A DNA stretch of 64,000 bases from Prostheceraeus crozeri (taxonomy: Eukaryota > Platyhelminthes > Polycladida > Euryleptidae), in the NCBI GenBank assembly GCA_907163375.1, contig CAJQUW010011501.1, positions 434,001 through 498,000 on the forward strand, written 5' to 3'. Each line of letters opens with the position of its first letter. The stretch's first letter is position 1. Of the stretch, positions 54,159 through 63,482 are shown one piece after another. The translations under genes and the position numbers were made by a program. The notes below the pieces were generated by a model. It did no database searches and was not told where the DNA came from. It saw nothing but the letters and a program-made list of their open reading frames with translations.

Positions 54159-54540
54159 GACCGGCGCGCCCCCCCTCTGGCACGGCAGAGTGTCGTGGTC
54201 GGCCGCCGTGGTGCTTCGGGTCTGACCCCCCCCCTCTGGAACGACAGAGGTTGTGGTCTGTCGTGGTGTGCCGGCCAGGTTGGTTCACGTTCACAACATG
54301 TTCGCTGACTCCCCCCCCCTCTGGAACGACAGAGATTGTGGTCTGTCGTGGTGTGCCGGCCAGGTTGGTTCACGTTCACAACATGTTCGCTGACCCCCCC
54401 GCCTCTGCAACGACAGAGTGTGAGACTCGGGTGAGTTGGTCCGACCGCCTGCTTGACGTGGGCGACCGTCCAGGTTGACGTGGGCGACCGTCTAGGTTGA
54501 CGTGGGCGACCGTCTAGGTTGACGTGGGCGACCGTCTAGG
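54159..54540. repeat. GC-rich tandem repeats: ~85-bp units, then 22-bp units
   Basis: Units begin with a run of 7 to 10 C followed by CTCTGG and ACGACAGAG, at about 54175, 54234, 54319 and 54403. The two middle units are nearly identical over 85 bp. Four copies of a 22-bp unit starting TTGACGTGGGCGACCGTC follow at 54453, 54475, 54497 and 54519. GC content is strikingly above the rest of the window. Confidence 0.9.
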
Positions 54541-55690
54541 TTGTCGTGGATGGTGAAATGGTTGCCAGATTCGGATTCAGCGTAAAATTCTGCATCGGTA
54601 GGGTGATTTCCAGCTCAATCGGCGAGAAAAAATTTTTCTTCAAAATTTTAACAGAGTTAGAATTTGGGACGTTTTGGTGTGTAGCGCCCAAACGAAGCAT
54701 CGGATGAGAAAACGGAGGCCAGATTCGGATTCAGCGTGAAATTCTGCATCGGTATGGTGAGTTTCAAGTCAATCGGAGAGAAAAATTTTCGCTGACGTCC
54801 CCCCCCTCTGGACAGCTTGCTTCGATTTTGGCTTCCAGTGGACGGATTTTGTCGTGCGATAGCTCGTTTGAAAGCTAAGAGTGAGACAAATTCAGTGAAA
54901 GAATCGGCTTGTTCCTATCTGTCTTCGTTCAAAAGTTAGAGCGGTTACAAGATTTTAGGTCGGAGCTCGCTCACCTGAAAAAATCCTAAGTGTCAGAGTG
55001 GCTTTGTATGGGTAAAATTTTGAAAATTTTCCAAAGTGTGGAATTTCGACCTGGGACCGTCACCAAAACATTTTTCATCAAATTTCACTGACCTCCCCCC
55101 CCCTCTGGACAGCTTGCTTCGATTTTGCCTTCCAGTGGACGGATTTAGTCGTGCGATAGCTCGTTTGAAAGCTAAGAGTGAGACAAATTCAGTGAAAGAA
55201 TCGGCTTGTTCCTATCTGTCTTCGTTTAGATGTGAGACGCCATTTAAGATTTTGGGACATTGGCGAAAAACGACAGAGTTAGAATTTGGCACGTTTTGGT
55301 GTGTAGCGCCCAAACGAAGCATCGGATGAGAAAACGGAGGCCAGATTCGGAATCAGCGTGAAATTCTCTATCTGTATGGTGAGTTTCAAGTCAATCGGCG
55401 AGAAAAAGTTTCGCTGACCCCCCCCTCTGGACAGCTTGCTTCGATTATGACTTCCAGTGGACGGATTTTGTCGTGCGATAGCTCGTTTGAAAGCTAAGAG
55501 TGAGACAAATTCACTGAAAGAATCGGCTTGTTCCTATCTGTCTTCGTTTAGATGTGAGACGCCATTTAAGATTTTGGGACATTGGCGAAAAACGACAGAG
55601 TTAGAATTTGGGACGTTTTGGACTCTAGCTTCAAAACGAAGCATCGGATGGGAAAACGGATTTCAGATTTGGAATCAGCTTGATGTTATT
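54541..55690. repeat. ~300-bp tandem repeats with C-run + CTCTGGACAGCTTG
   Basis: About three copies of a unit of roughly 295 to 330 bp occur, with CTCTGGACAGCTTGCTTCG at about 54805, 55103 and 55425. Each also contains GTCGTGCGATAGCTCGTTTG and CGAAGCATCGGATG. Open frames of about 80 to 97 residues recur in the units with nearly the same translation (KAKSETNS, SACSYLSSF), but this follows from DNA identity. It directly precedes the Polinton genes and may be its left terminal region. Confidence 0.85.
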
Positions 55691-55730
55691 GTCCAATGAG
55701 GATCATCATCCAATGAGAATCAAGCATTTC

Positions 55731-55741
55731 TGTATAAATAG
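55731..55741 (+). promoter_or_regulatory. TATA box at the Polinton left end
   Basis: TGTATAAATAGC is a strong TATA-box match about 210 bases before the first short ATG frame at 55944. It is the only such match at the start of the plus-strand gene block. The element also encodes a TBP-like protein, which makes a TATA-bearing promoter notable. Confidence 0.5.
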
Positions 55742-55993
55742 CGAGCCTTCCACAGTGAGAATCATTCCATCGTTGAATCATACGAGTGACGGACGCACAT
55801 TTTCTCTCTCTAGTTCCCTGTTCTATTATCCAACTAAAATGGTAAGTCGCTACTTTCCTCCCTCTCCTCCCTTGAACGTAAACTTAATACAATCTTTTTT
55901 CATTTTCATGCATCTACTCCATCTGCTGCACTAGTAGGACAAAATGGCGGTCAAACGTTACAAGGTTCGCTACGGTCAGATCATCTACAACTG

Positions 55994-56615
55994 AGGCCAG
56001 TGGAAGAAACAACCAAGGTACATAATCCTACACCGCTACAGCGTAAATTTAAACAAGTCTTGCGTTATGACGATCATAGCGTAGTACTCCAAACGGGAAT
56101 GCTCCCTTCCACGGATGTCAAGATAATGCGCAATCAGTATGGGGACTACATACTGATCCCCGTGAGTCCGTACATTCGCCACCAACTTGATATTATTGAG
56201 GAGTACGTGACATTAAAAATGGACATTCCTACTCCTCTTGCTCAAAGAGTGGAAGGCGAGAGATGACAAAGATACTCCCTATAGAAAGATTTGGGATGGT
56301 AATCACATTTGCCTACCGGTATCACATTGGTGTACTTACTATAAGAAGGAGGGAGATCAATCAATAGCCATCAGATGTGATGAGCTCGGAGAAGGTACTT
56401 GGGATATCCTTTTCAAAGTGAATGGGCTATATTATGGTCAACACAAGGATAATAAAATAGCCTCTCTCTCCATGCATATGGAATCCATCCTATATATTCC
56501 AAAACCACCCAACGTGGACGACATAATTGATCAAATCCTTAACAGCAGTGGTACGAAGCGCAAGTCGGAGAAGAATGCTACATCAAAACGCAAATCAAAG
56601 AAGGAGAATTACTAG
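55994..56615 (+). pseudogene. Polinton gene, unrecognised, broken
   Basis: The first long coding region of the element. Segments such as LQTGMLPSTDVKIMRNQYGD and GTWDILFKVNGLYYG read as a globular protein, followed by a lysine/arginine-rich C-terminus that could be a nuclear signal. I recognise no family. About one break. By position it is an early gene next to the left end. Confidence 0.5.
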
Positions 56616-56649
56616 CCCTTTCCTAACTCTACCCTATGACAATTCGCTT

Positions 56650-56775
56650 ATGTGCTTTGAGTGTCGTAGACGTGGTCTTATTAGATACATTTTACTTCTT
56701 CGTTGCCATCATATCATTTGTGTATTTTGTCGTGAAAAGCATCGATGTAATTCTTCATTTTGTAATATGTTATAG
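56650..56775 (+). CDS. Polinton small RING-like protein
   Basis: A 41-residue frame from ATG 56650: MCFECRRR, then RCHHIICVFCREKHRC, then FC. The Cys/His spacing (CxxC, CxHxxCxxC-like, C, CxxxxC) is RING-like, suggesting a zinc-binding E3-type or adaptor peptide. It is whole as read, though the frame is open upstream to 56527, so the start is uncertain. A second RING-like gene lies at 57850. Confidence 0.5.
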   Translation: MCFECRRRGLIRYILLLRCHHIICVFCREKHRCNSSFCNML

Positions 56776-56820
56776 AACGCTTCCTTAGATGTGTAATTTC
56801 CGTTTTAGGCTTCTATCATC

Positions 56821-57349
56821 ATTTTTATGGATTGTGAGGGTGAACCTGTACAGGAGCTCAGTGCTATTGCTATGAACAATTGGACATATCAGATTGTTAG
56901 TGTCTATCATCAACATGCCAACTGCGATCCCAATGTTGATCAATGGGCGAAAACACATTCATGGACTTAATCTGAAATATTTGCAAGACTATGGCTTTTC
57001 TTGTGAGAGTGCTCTTCTTATTGACTTTAAACGATGGTTAGCTGCTTTCAATGTTATACGCATCTTTTGTAATAATCCTGGTAAGGAGAGGAAAGTATTT
57101 CCCAATCTAATCATTGATGATATTTTGCTCCCGCCTTGGGATAGTAGAGTGAATCAACATTATCATGAAGTCACGAAACGTTTTAAGGATTTGTGTGTTC
57201 CTATTTTGTCTGTTCGTTGTAGTAGCTACGTTCATAACCAATGCTTCTTTCCTCCTTACCTCAACACTGCCAAAGTCCTGTATGGTTATCATTGCTCGCT
57301 GTATGATAGTTACCAGCTGTATCTATTTTATCTCTTTCAAAACCATTGA
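56821..57349 (+). pseudogene. Polinton DEDD-exonuclease-like gene, broken
   Basis: The start shows FMDCEGEPVQELSAIAM, an RNase H-fold exonuclease strand with D and E as in DEDD nucleases. Later blocks are NNPGKERKVFPN, the LCVPILSVRC region and LYGYHCSLYDSYQLYLFY. These blocks recur in uncharacterised genes that travel with invertebrate Polinton-type elements. A 3'-5' exonuclease role is inferred from the first block only. About one break. Confidence 0.6.
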
Positions 57350-57443
57350 TTTATAATGCATGCTTGTTACCGTTATTCAATAAATGTTACTATGAGAAGA
57401 GTTGTTGTTTTCATGCAATGGATGGGTTAGATAAAGGGCGATC

Positions 57444-57749
57444 ATGTCTTTCTCAAACGACTGCGGAACATTACGTTTTCATAGGCAAAGTTTAAAAGGA
57501 GCTGTTCAAGATTATGTGATAAATTTTCATAAAGATGAGACCGACATCGAAGCAGTGGTTGATGATGCTAGCACTCTATTTCTAGAGTTAATGAATACAT
57601 TCTCTGATAGCATTATCATGGCGCGATTAGTTGCGAAAATTAAGTTTAGTCATTTTGGAAAGGAAGAGGTGGAAAGTCGCTCTTTCCATTTTGCTTCTTA
57701 TTCAATGGAAGTGGTAGATCACCCCAAGAATTTTTTAAAAGACATATGA
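57444..57749 (+). CDS. Polinton hypothetical protein
   Basis: A 101-residue frame from ATG 57444. It has a short basic start, then LKGAVQDYVINFHKDETDIEAVV and ASTLFLELMNTF, probably helical. I do not recognise the family. Comparable small proteins precede the polymerase or virion genes in related elements, but no function is established. It may be only part of a longer gene. Confidence 0.5.
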   Translation: MSFSNDCGTLRFHRQSLKGAVQDYVINFHKDETDIEAVVDDASTLFLELMNTFSDSIIMARLVAKIKFSHFGKEEVESRSFHFASYSMEVVDHPKNFLKDI

Positions 57750-57849
57750 TAAAAATTGCCGAACGTCTTAACGCATTTAACCATCATGGTAGCAGTCTAG
57801 TGATTGAAGCGATTTCAGATATTCACATTCAACTTTCCATAAAGAAAAA

Positions 57850-58179
57850 TTGAAAATGCAGTGGTACTTGATTGTAGCACAACTGGTTTTCGAGCTATGT
57901 CTGCTCACTCTCGAAGTATATTCCTTCTGTACATGCGTCTATTATTTAGAAAAGGCTAGCAAATTCATATCTTCAAAAAGACTTGCTATAGACATCAGTA
58001 ACGGTGAAACTATGTGTTGCGATGTATGTAAGCGAAAGGATGGAAATGAAAAGCGCATCTTCAAGAGATGTAAGCATGCTTTTTGTCAACGCTGTTTCAT
58101 ACGTAATTGCATTCAACTTTGCCAATGTAACCACTGTGATATTGCTCATTTCGAGTGTCACTTATGTCGCAATAGTTAG
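57850..58179 (+). CDS. Polinton membrane RING-finger-like protein
   Basis: A 109-residue frame. One hydrophobic segment (WYLIVAQLVFELCLLTLEVYSF, residues 4 to 26) would anchor it in a membrane. A compact RING-like cluster follows from residue 56: CCDVCKRKDG, RCKHAFCQRCFIRNC, CQCNHC, CHLC. The CxxC, CxHxxCxxC core is that of RING E3 ligases. It is whole as read. Membrane RING proteins are known tools by which viruses redirect ubiquitin tagging, and that role here is an inference. Confidence 0.65.
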   Translation: MKMQWYLIVAQLVFELCLLTLEVYSFCTCVYYLEKASKFISSKRLAIDISNGETMCCDVCKRKDGNEKRIFKRCKHAFCQRCFIRNCIQLCQCNHCDIAHFECHLCRNS

Positions 58180-58230
58180 TACCTATGCAAATGTGGTAAA
58201 GATAGGTTTTAGCAAAGACTAACACGGAAA

Positions 58231-58587
58231 ATGGCGAAACGTAAAATGACGAAACGTAAAAGTCAAAAGTTTTCTTCAGCCATTCAAGCTTTCCGACGAA
58301 TGAAAGCAAATCAGCGATACAATGCTATACGACATGCTAACGATAAATTCATTTGTGAAATTATTTCTCATGTGAGGAAGTTGAGGACGAAGAAATTAGC
58401 GCCAAAACAACGAAAGTTACTTAAGCGATATGCTACGAAATTGCGTTTCATCTCCAATCCTAAAGTCGCCCTTCAAAGAAAGAGGAAAACTCTAACACAA
58501 AAGGGCGGTTTCCTTTCAGCAATACTTCCAATGATAGCTCCTGCCGTGGGCAACCTATTGGGTAATATCTTTGGCTCTAAGCGTTAA
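58231..58587 (+). CDS. Polinton basic core-like protein with GG motif
   Basis: A 118-residue, very basic frame (MAKRKMTKRKSQKFSS start, RKRKTL near residue 88). It ends in KGGFLSAILPMIAPAVGNLLG, a glycine pair followed by a hydrophobic, probably amphipathic helix. Adenovirus-like basic core and pX/pVI precursors carry GG cleavage sites for the adenain-type protease, and this element encodes such a protease. It is whole. DNA-binding and virion location are inferred. The next gene follows closely. Confidence 0.65.
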   Translation: MAKRKMTKRKSQKFSSAIQAFRRMKANQRYNAIRHANDKFICEIISHVRKLRTKKLAPKQRKLLKRYATKLRFISNPKVALQRKRKTLTQKGGFLSAILPMIAPAVGNLLGNIFGSKR

Positions 58588-58618
58588 TTATGCAAATGTT
58601 GAATCTCAAAGTAATAAA

Positions 58619-59236
58619 ATGGATTTCAGACTTCAATGTGATAAAGTTCTGACTGTATCAGGTCCATCTCATGCAGGTAAAACTGTTTTCACGCTGAATT
58701 TATTGGATAAAAGAAGGGAGTTGTTTAAGGAACCTATCAATCGAGTGATTTGGTGTTATGGTATTTATCAACCGTCGCTGTTTCAGGAATTGCAAAGTCG
58801 CAACTTTATTTGACATGAAGGAATTATTCCAGTGGATAAACTTCAGTCTAATGATGTTGTTGTATTGGATGATTTATTAAAAGAAAGTAAGAATTCAAAA
58901 GATGTTACAGATATGTTCACTCGCGCAGCACACCATAAAAGGTGTTTTATCATCTATATTACACAAAATTTGTTTCCTCATGGAAAAGAAGCTCGTACAC
59001 GAAACCTGAATACACACTATTATGCTATTTTCAAGAATCCGCGAGATAAAAGTCAATTTGAAATTTTAGCGCGACAAGTTGCACCAAGAGGATCAAAAGC
59101 CTTAATTGAAATTTTTCAAGCAGCTACTGAAAAACCATACGGTTACTTATTCATTGACTTTACGCAAGAGTGTCCGGAAGAATTTAGATTTCGAAGTGAT
59201 ATTTTGAAAACTCCCATGATTATCTACAAACTATGA
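58619..59236 (+). pseudogene. Polinton packaging ATPase (FtsK/HerA-type), broken
   Basis: This P-loop ATPase drives DNA into the capsid. Its start at ATG 58619 gives MDFRLQCDKVLTVSGPSHAGKT, with the Walker A motif GPSHAGKT. The Walker B strand is DVVVLDDL, and a sensor-like FIIYITQNLF with an arginine-rich ARTRNLNTHYYAIFKN loop follows. It is short (about 200 residues), as in Polinton and adenovirus-like packaging ATPases. About one break. Its stop overlaps the next ATG by four bases (ATGA), so the genes were tightly coupled. Confidence 0.85.
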
Positions 59237-59436
59237 GTTCTTATTCTCGCATGATTGTTATTCCTCAGGATGAATATGTACAATTGACTGCCATGCAGCA
59301 AGTAAAGCAACCTCTTGCAAATCAAATGTATAGGAAAGAAATAGATTATCAGCAAAATGTTCACATCAAAGATCCACATCGTGCTGTATTATTACAATCG
59401 GAAACTGTTGAGCAATTGAAAAACTTGAAGAATTAG
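59233..59436 (+). CDS. Polinton small protein downstream of ATPase
   Basis: A 67-residue frame, MSSYSRMIVIPQDEYVQL, rich in Gln, with a helical C-terminus. It starts inside the ATPase stop (ATGA overlap), and its own stop is followed at once by the next ATG at 59437. Short proteins with the SRMIVxPxxEY start sit after the ATPase in related elements. Function unknown. It is whole. Confidence 0.6.
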   Translation: MSSYSRMIVIPQDEYVQLTAMQQVKQPLANQMYRKEIDYQQNVHIKDPHRAVLLQSETVEQLKNLKN

Positions 59437-59925
59437 ATGCGTGACTCTGTATCGACTGCTACACCTTTAGCATCTCGCGCACATGCCATATCTCTTTTCA
59501 ACAGTATTGAGCCCCATCTCAATGTAAATGATAGAGGAGAAATCATTACAGATGAAAATAAAGTGATTGATGCTTCACGTTATGAAGACTTGATTCAGTA
59601 TGCGACACGTAGAAAGCGCCGTCAGGGCTATGTTCCACCTGGTTGGTCATACTTTCTTAAACTATTGAAAAAGCATAATGTGCCAAAATTTGCTTTAAAT
59701 AATGAGACATTGAAAGAACTTGATTCAACAGTGGCTACTACTCCAATGCCTCAGGCGATGAAAATGCCAACAAATTGGTTTAAGACGTCACCTGCTACAT
59801 CCCCTCCCATACTCACTAAGCAAACAAGAGGAAGAACTCGACGTAGATCTACATCGCCACTAAAACTGGTAAAAGGAAAACGTAAAACAGCTCCTCCTAG
59901 GAAATACATGTTCTCAGACTATTAA
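59437..59925 (+). CDS. Polinton hypothetical protein with basic tail
   Basis: A 162-residue frame from an ATG directly after the previous stop. The centre has YVPPGWSYFLKLLKKHNVP, and the C-terminal 50 residues are rich in Thr, Ser, Pro, Lys and Arg (RTRRRSTSP, KRKTAPPRK). This suggests a nucleic-acid or virion-core binding tail. I know no function for this family. It is whole. Only one base separates its stop from the ATG of the next small frame. Confidence 0.6.
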   Translation: MRDSVSTATPLASRAHAISLFNSIEPHLNVNDRGEIITDENKVIDASRYEDLIQYATRRKRRQGYVPPGWSYFLKLLKKHNVPKFALNNETLKELDSTVATTPMPQAMKMPTNWFKTSPATSPPILTKQTRGRTRRRSTSPLKLVKGKRKTAPPRKYMFSDY

Positions 59926-59926
59926 T

Positions 59927-60052
59927 ATGAAGCAGATGTGTTGCTTGCCATGTAATGAGCCGCCAGAGGTGAATGTCGTTGTCACTTGCACTTGCTGCGC
60001 CAGCTCTCATAATGAAACCCTAAGCAATGTGAACACGTCGCAAAACCGCTAA
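59927..60052 (+). CDS. Polinton tiny Cys-rich frame
   Basis: A 41-residue frame, MKQMCCLPCNEPPEV followed by VTCTCCASSHNE, with six cysteines in CCxxC and CxCC groups. It begins two bases past the stop at 59925, in the same tight packing as its neighbours. It could be a small zinc-binding peptide. Its size makes chance possible. Confidence 0.35.
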   Translation: MKQMCCLPCNEPPEVNVVVTCTCCASSHNETLSNVNTSQNR

Positions 60053-60102
60053 AGCTAAATGCTGCAGTTGTTGTAAATGTAGAAAGGCAAGAAAACAAAA
60101 AG

Positions 60103-61192
60103 ATGAGAAGGAGGAAAAAGAGTCAGTCGTCATCGACTGAACGTTTGAAGTCAATCTATTATGATGTAAAACATCCGGCAGGATTTGCATCTATCAAGGA
60201 ATTATCAAAAGCGAGTGGTCTTCCACAATCACAAGTGAAACGATGGTTAAAGGGTCAGGCTACCTATACACTCCACAAACAAGCGAAAAAGAAGTACCGC
60301 ACCCGCCATTATATTGTTCATGACATCGATGAACAGTGGCAAGCAGATTTGTGTGATGTTGCCTCCATTTCAAAACATAACTCGGGCAATAATTTTATTT
60401 TAACCGTCATTGATATTTTCTCGCGTTATGCGTGGGCTCAACCTTTAAAAACTAAAGAAGGGAAAGGAGTAGCAAAAGCATTCCAAACAATTTTTCGAGA
60501 AGGTCGCATTCCAAAAAGAATTCAGAGTGATCAAGGAAAAGAGTTTGAAAATCAGCATGTGACAAGATTATTTGAGAGGCATGACATTGAGTTGTTTAGT
60601 GTAAAGAGCGCTTATAAAGCTGCACTCGTTGAACGTTTTAATCGCACATTAAAAAATCGTCTGTGGCGACATTTTACTGCCAACTTGACACAAAATTGGA
60701 CAAAGGTTCTACAAGATACACTCCATGCCTACAATCACTCTATCCATCGTTCTATTGGACTCAGACCAGTAGATGTAAATGCTGACAATGTAGATAAAGT
60801 GCGCGAATCGATTCCAACGTAAACGCACTCATGTGAAAAGTGATGTGAAAATTGGCGATAAAGTTCGTATCTCAAAAGTGAAAAGTGTTTTTGCTAAAGG
60901 GTACCTCCCGAATTGGACAGAGGAGGTATTTACAGTATCAAGGATTAATCAAAAGGACTCTCCGACCACCTACAAGTTGAAAGATTACGATAACGAAGAA
61001 ATTGAGGGTAGCTTTTACCGCGATGAGATTGAGGTAGTCACTGAAAGTGAAACATATTTGGTAGAGAAAATCATTCGATGTAAAAAACGGCAAGGTGAAG
61101 AATGGTGTCTTGTTAAATGGACTGGTTATCCTTCAAGTATGAACTCTTGGATGCGTCGTGCCGACATCTTTCATCTAAGTGATCGACAGTGA
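60103..61192 (+). pseudogene. Polinton integrase with chromodomain (F54H12.3-like), broken
   Basis: This retroviral-type DDE integrase inserts the element. An N-terminal helical DNA-binding part (SIKELSKASGLPQSQVKRWL) precedes the rve core. The core has catalytic residues in WQADLCDV, FILTVIDIFSRYAW, RIQSDQGKEFEN and ALVERFNRTLKNRLW, and the expected YNHSIHRSIGLRP end. A C-terminal SH3-like part (VFAKGYLPNWTEEVF) and a chromodomain (VEKIIRCKKRQGEEW, KWTGYPSSMNSW) follow. Chromodomains target such integrases to histone marks. About one break. Confidence 0.9.
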
Positions 61193-61233
61193 TTCATGCA
61201 AAGTTGTAACTAACAATGTTTAGGGTTTGAGCT

Positions 61234-61503
61234 ATGAATCCAACTGCCTCATTTTATTCACGACCCTCCTACGTAAGTGGCGGAGGACAAATTTACATCG
61301 GTGCTCGCCGCCAACGTGGAGGTAGCATACTTGGTGCACTGAAATCTGTTGTAGCACCTCTCATATCCAATGTCGGTAGATCTTTAAAACGAAATGTTTT
61401 AAGTAATGCCGTTGGCTTTGCTGGTGATGTTGCTAGTGATCTTTCCAGAGGTAGAAGTTTTAAGAGCAGTTTGTTGAATCGTGGGAAGGAACGCGGTTTA
61501 TAA
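61234..61503 (+). CDS. Polinton small virion-like protein with GG motif
   Basis: An 89-residue frame. After a glycine-rich start (VSGGGQIYIGARRQRGG) it has SILGALKSVVAPLISNVGRSL, a GG pair followed by an amphipathic helix, then a basic C-terminus. The layout (basic, GG, hydrophobic helix with AP) matches the protein at 58231 and recalls adenovirus pVI/pX-type protease substrates. It is whole. A minor capsid or membrane-active role is inferred from layout and place before the capsid gene. Confidence 0.6.
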   Translation: MNPTASFYSRPSYVSGGGQIYIGARRQRGGSILGALKSVVAPLISNVGRSLKRNVLSNAVGFAGDVASDLSRGRSFKSSLLNRGKERGL

Positions 61504-61829
61504 ACATTGAAGCAGACCATTGCTGGTGTTACTCAAGGAAAGAAATCACCTAAACGAATGAAATAAAGGAAGGAGGGAAATAACATCGCGGAGCTGGTAA
61601 GGTGCGATCTTCAGTCAAAAGGCATTCACGCAAAACCGTCGTAGAGGCTCTAATCATTCATTCAGGCGCTAAACCAACGACGCTGCTTATAACTTCTAAT
61701 CAATGTGGAGATAGTTTAAAACTTCCGGTTTTTGTGTTGTTTGAGATCAACAAGCCATACAGACAGAATATTCTTAGTTCAAGTATTGTAATTATCATCC
61801 TCGAACAGCTGAGAATGCTGGACCCATTG

Positions 61830-62994
61830 AATTTTGTTATTCCTGGGTGTAGTGAAGACTACATAGATTTGAGTTTATGCGATGCTTGATTTGAGATTTA
61901 GAATTCAGCAAGCACATTGAACTGCTATTGACGAGCACAAAAGTTTGGTCTGAACCATTAACCATTGACTACATTACTTGCGCGATGTTTCTCAAAAACG
62001 AGTGGATAGCACAAGGTTGAAGGTGGTCAAAGCGATAATCCCTAATAAATCATATTTCAATCATGTATCACAGTTTCATCCAGCAGCACAAAAAAGTCAT
62101 ATGGAAGCCATGGGATGGTACAGAGATGAAGCAGGAAAATTTGATGTTGAAACAAACAGTGGCTTTGTAAAGCGATCTGCTATGATTAAAGATAGTAGAG
62201 TATGTCAGCTATATGGTCCGCTGAATTTAGACTTCTTTAGACAGTCAAAGTTTTTACTCTGTAATACCAGCATGCGACTCAAGCTGACATTGAATAAGCC
62301 TGAATTTGCGCTGAATGCATTTGCTAAAGTTGACAATTTTAGAATTCATGTGGAAGATATTGCACTTTACATTCGTCGAGTAGTACCGAATCCAAGTGTC
62401 ATTAGAGGGCATGCTGAAGGCCTTAACCGCCAAAATGCCATTTACCCCGTTCAGCATACAAAGCTTCTCACCTTTACAATTCCGAAAGATCAAAAGAGTT
62501 TCATGAAAGATGGCCTCTTTCCATCGGAAGCACCGAAGCTCCTCATGGTGGCAATGGTTGAAAATGATGCATTTAATGGTAATATAAAGAAGAATCCTTT
62601 CAATTTTAAACACAATCAGTTAAGTGAAATTGCTTTACGTGTAAATGGTGTGAGTCATCCTGGTCCACCCTACAAACCAGATTTTGCTTCGGATCAATTT
62701 ATGCGCAGTTATGTTGATTTTATGGATGTCTTTGGCTTTTACAATACGGATGACACCAACGGACTGACTATGAAAGAGTTTAAGAGTGGATATACTATTT
62801 ATGCATTTGATTTGACTGCTGACAGCGATATTAGTGCACCCTATCGTCAAGCGAACGTGCCTCATAATATTCGTTTGGATTTGACGTTCAAAAGAACACT
62901 ACCTGAGACGATCAATGTATTAATTTATGCAGTCTTCGATTCAAATATTGAAATTACAAAGTATCGTGACGTGATTCTTCAGTATAATCGTTAA
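61830..62994 (+). pseudogene. Polinton capsid protein (F54H12.2-like), broken
   Basis: The region opens with PLNFVIPGCSEDYIDLSL, the family's N-terminal EFxIPGxxxDYIDL strand. It continues with RVCQLYGPLNLDFFRQSKFLL, LYIRRVVPNPSVI, TFTIPKDQKSF, MVENDAFNGN with NPFNFKH, YTIYAFDLT and INVLIYAVFDSNIEI. These blocks define the F54H12.2-like proteins found beside integrases in invertebrate Polintons, taken to be jelly-roll capsid proteins. About one or two breaks, all towards the N-terminal third. The long C-terminal frame is open. Its stop shares a base with the protease ATG. Confidence 0.82.
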
Positions 62995-63455
62995 TGAGTT
63001 GGTTGACTGCTGACGATATTAAGACTAAAGTGCAGCGTAATGCAGACGAAGCGACGTTGAAAGCTTTCGATAATGTCTATTCACTCGATACCTTACCACC
63101 TGCAGTAAATCACTATCCCATCTTTATTGTGCTAAACACTCATTCACAGAATTTAGGCGGTGAGCATTGGAAAGCGATCTTTATTGGAGAAGACCGACGT
63201 GGTGAACTATTTGACTCTCTTGCTCAACCTCCAAATATACCAACACAGCAGTGGTTGAGAAAACATACGCGTCAATATCAGCGAAATGAACGCATACTAC
63301 AACATCCACTTTCATCAACGTGTGGTGCTTTTGTACTGTACTTCATCTTAAAACGTTTACATGTATCTCGATTTGCATCTGTTATTCAAAACTTTTCATG
63401 TAATCCATCCTCTAATGAAAAAATGATTTGTAAGTTCTATCATGATTTGAAATAA
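62994..63455 (+). CDS. Polinton adenain-type cysteine protease
   Basis: A 153-residue frame from ATG 62994, which overlaps the capsid stop (TAATG). Adenain/Ulp1-fold catalytic residues are visible: His in GGEHWKAIFI (residue 57), Asp in ELFDSLAQPP, Gln in RNERILQHP, and Cys in LSSTCGAFVLYFILKR. It would mature virion proteins at GG sites, such as those in the small proteins at 58231 and 61234. It is whole. An AATAAA signal overlaps the stop (63451..63456). Confidence 0.9.
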   Translation: MSWLTADDIKTKVQRNADEATLKAFDNVYSLDTLPPAVNHYPIFIVLNTHSQNLGGEHWKAIFIGEDRRGELFDSLAQPPNIPTQQWLRKHTRQYQRNERILQHPLSSTCGAFVLYFILKRLHVSRFASVIQNFSCNPSSNEKMICKFYHDLK

Positions 63456-63482
63456 AAACATCATGTTGGAAAAAATTGTTTT

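Noticed and set aside
54116-54478. Pro/Arg-rich frames on both strands at 54.1 to 54.5 kb
   Set aside because: Produced by GC-rich tandem repeats with C-runs. Both strands are open by composition.
55036-55699. Two near-identical frames of 80 to 97 residues (KAKSETNS, SACSYLSSF) in the tandem repeats
   Set aside because: Similarity is explained by DNA-level repetition. The frame is not kept in every unit and there is no start or domain logic.
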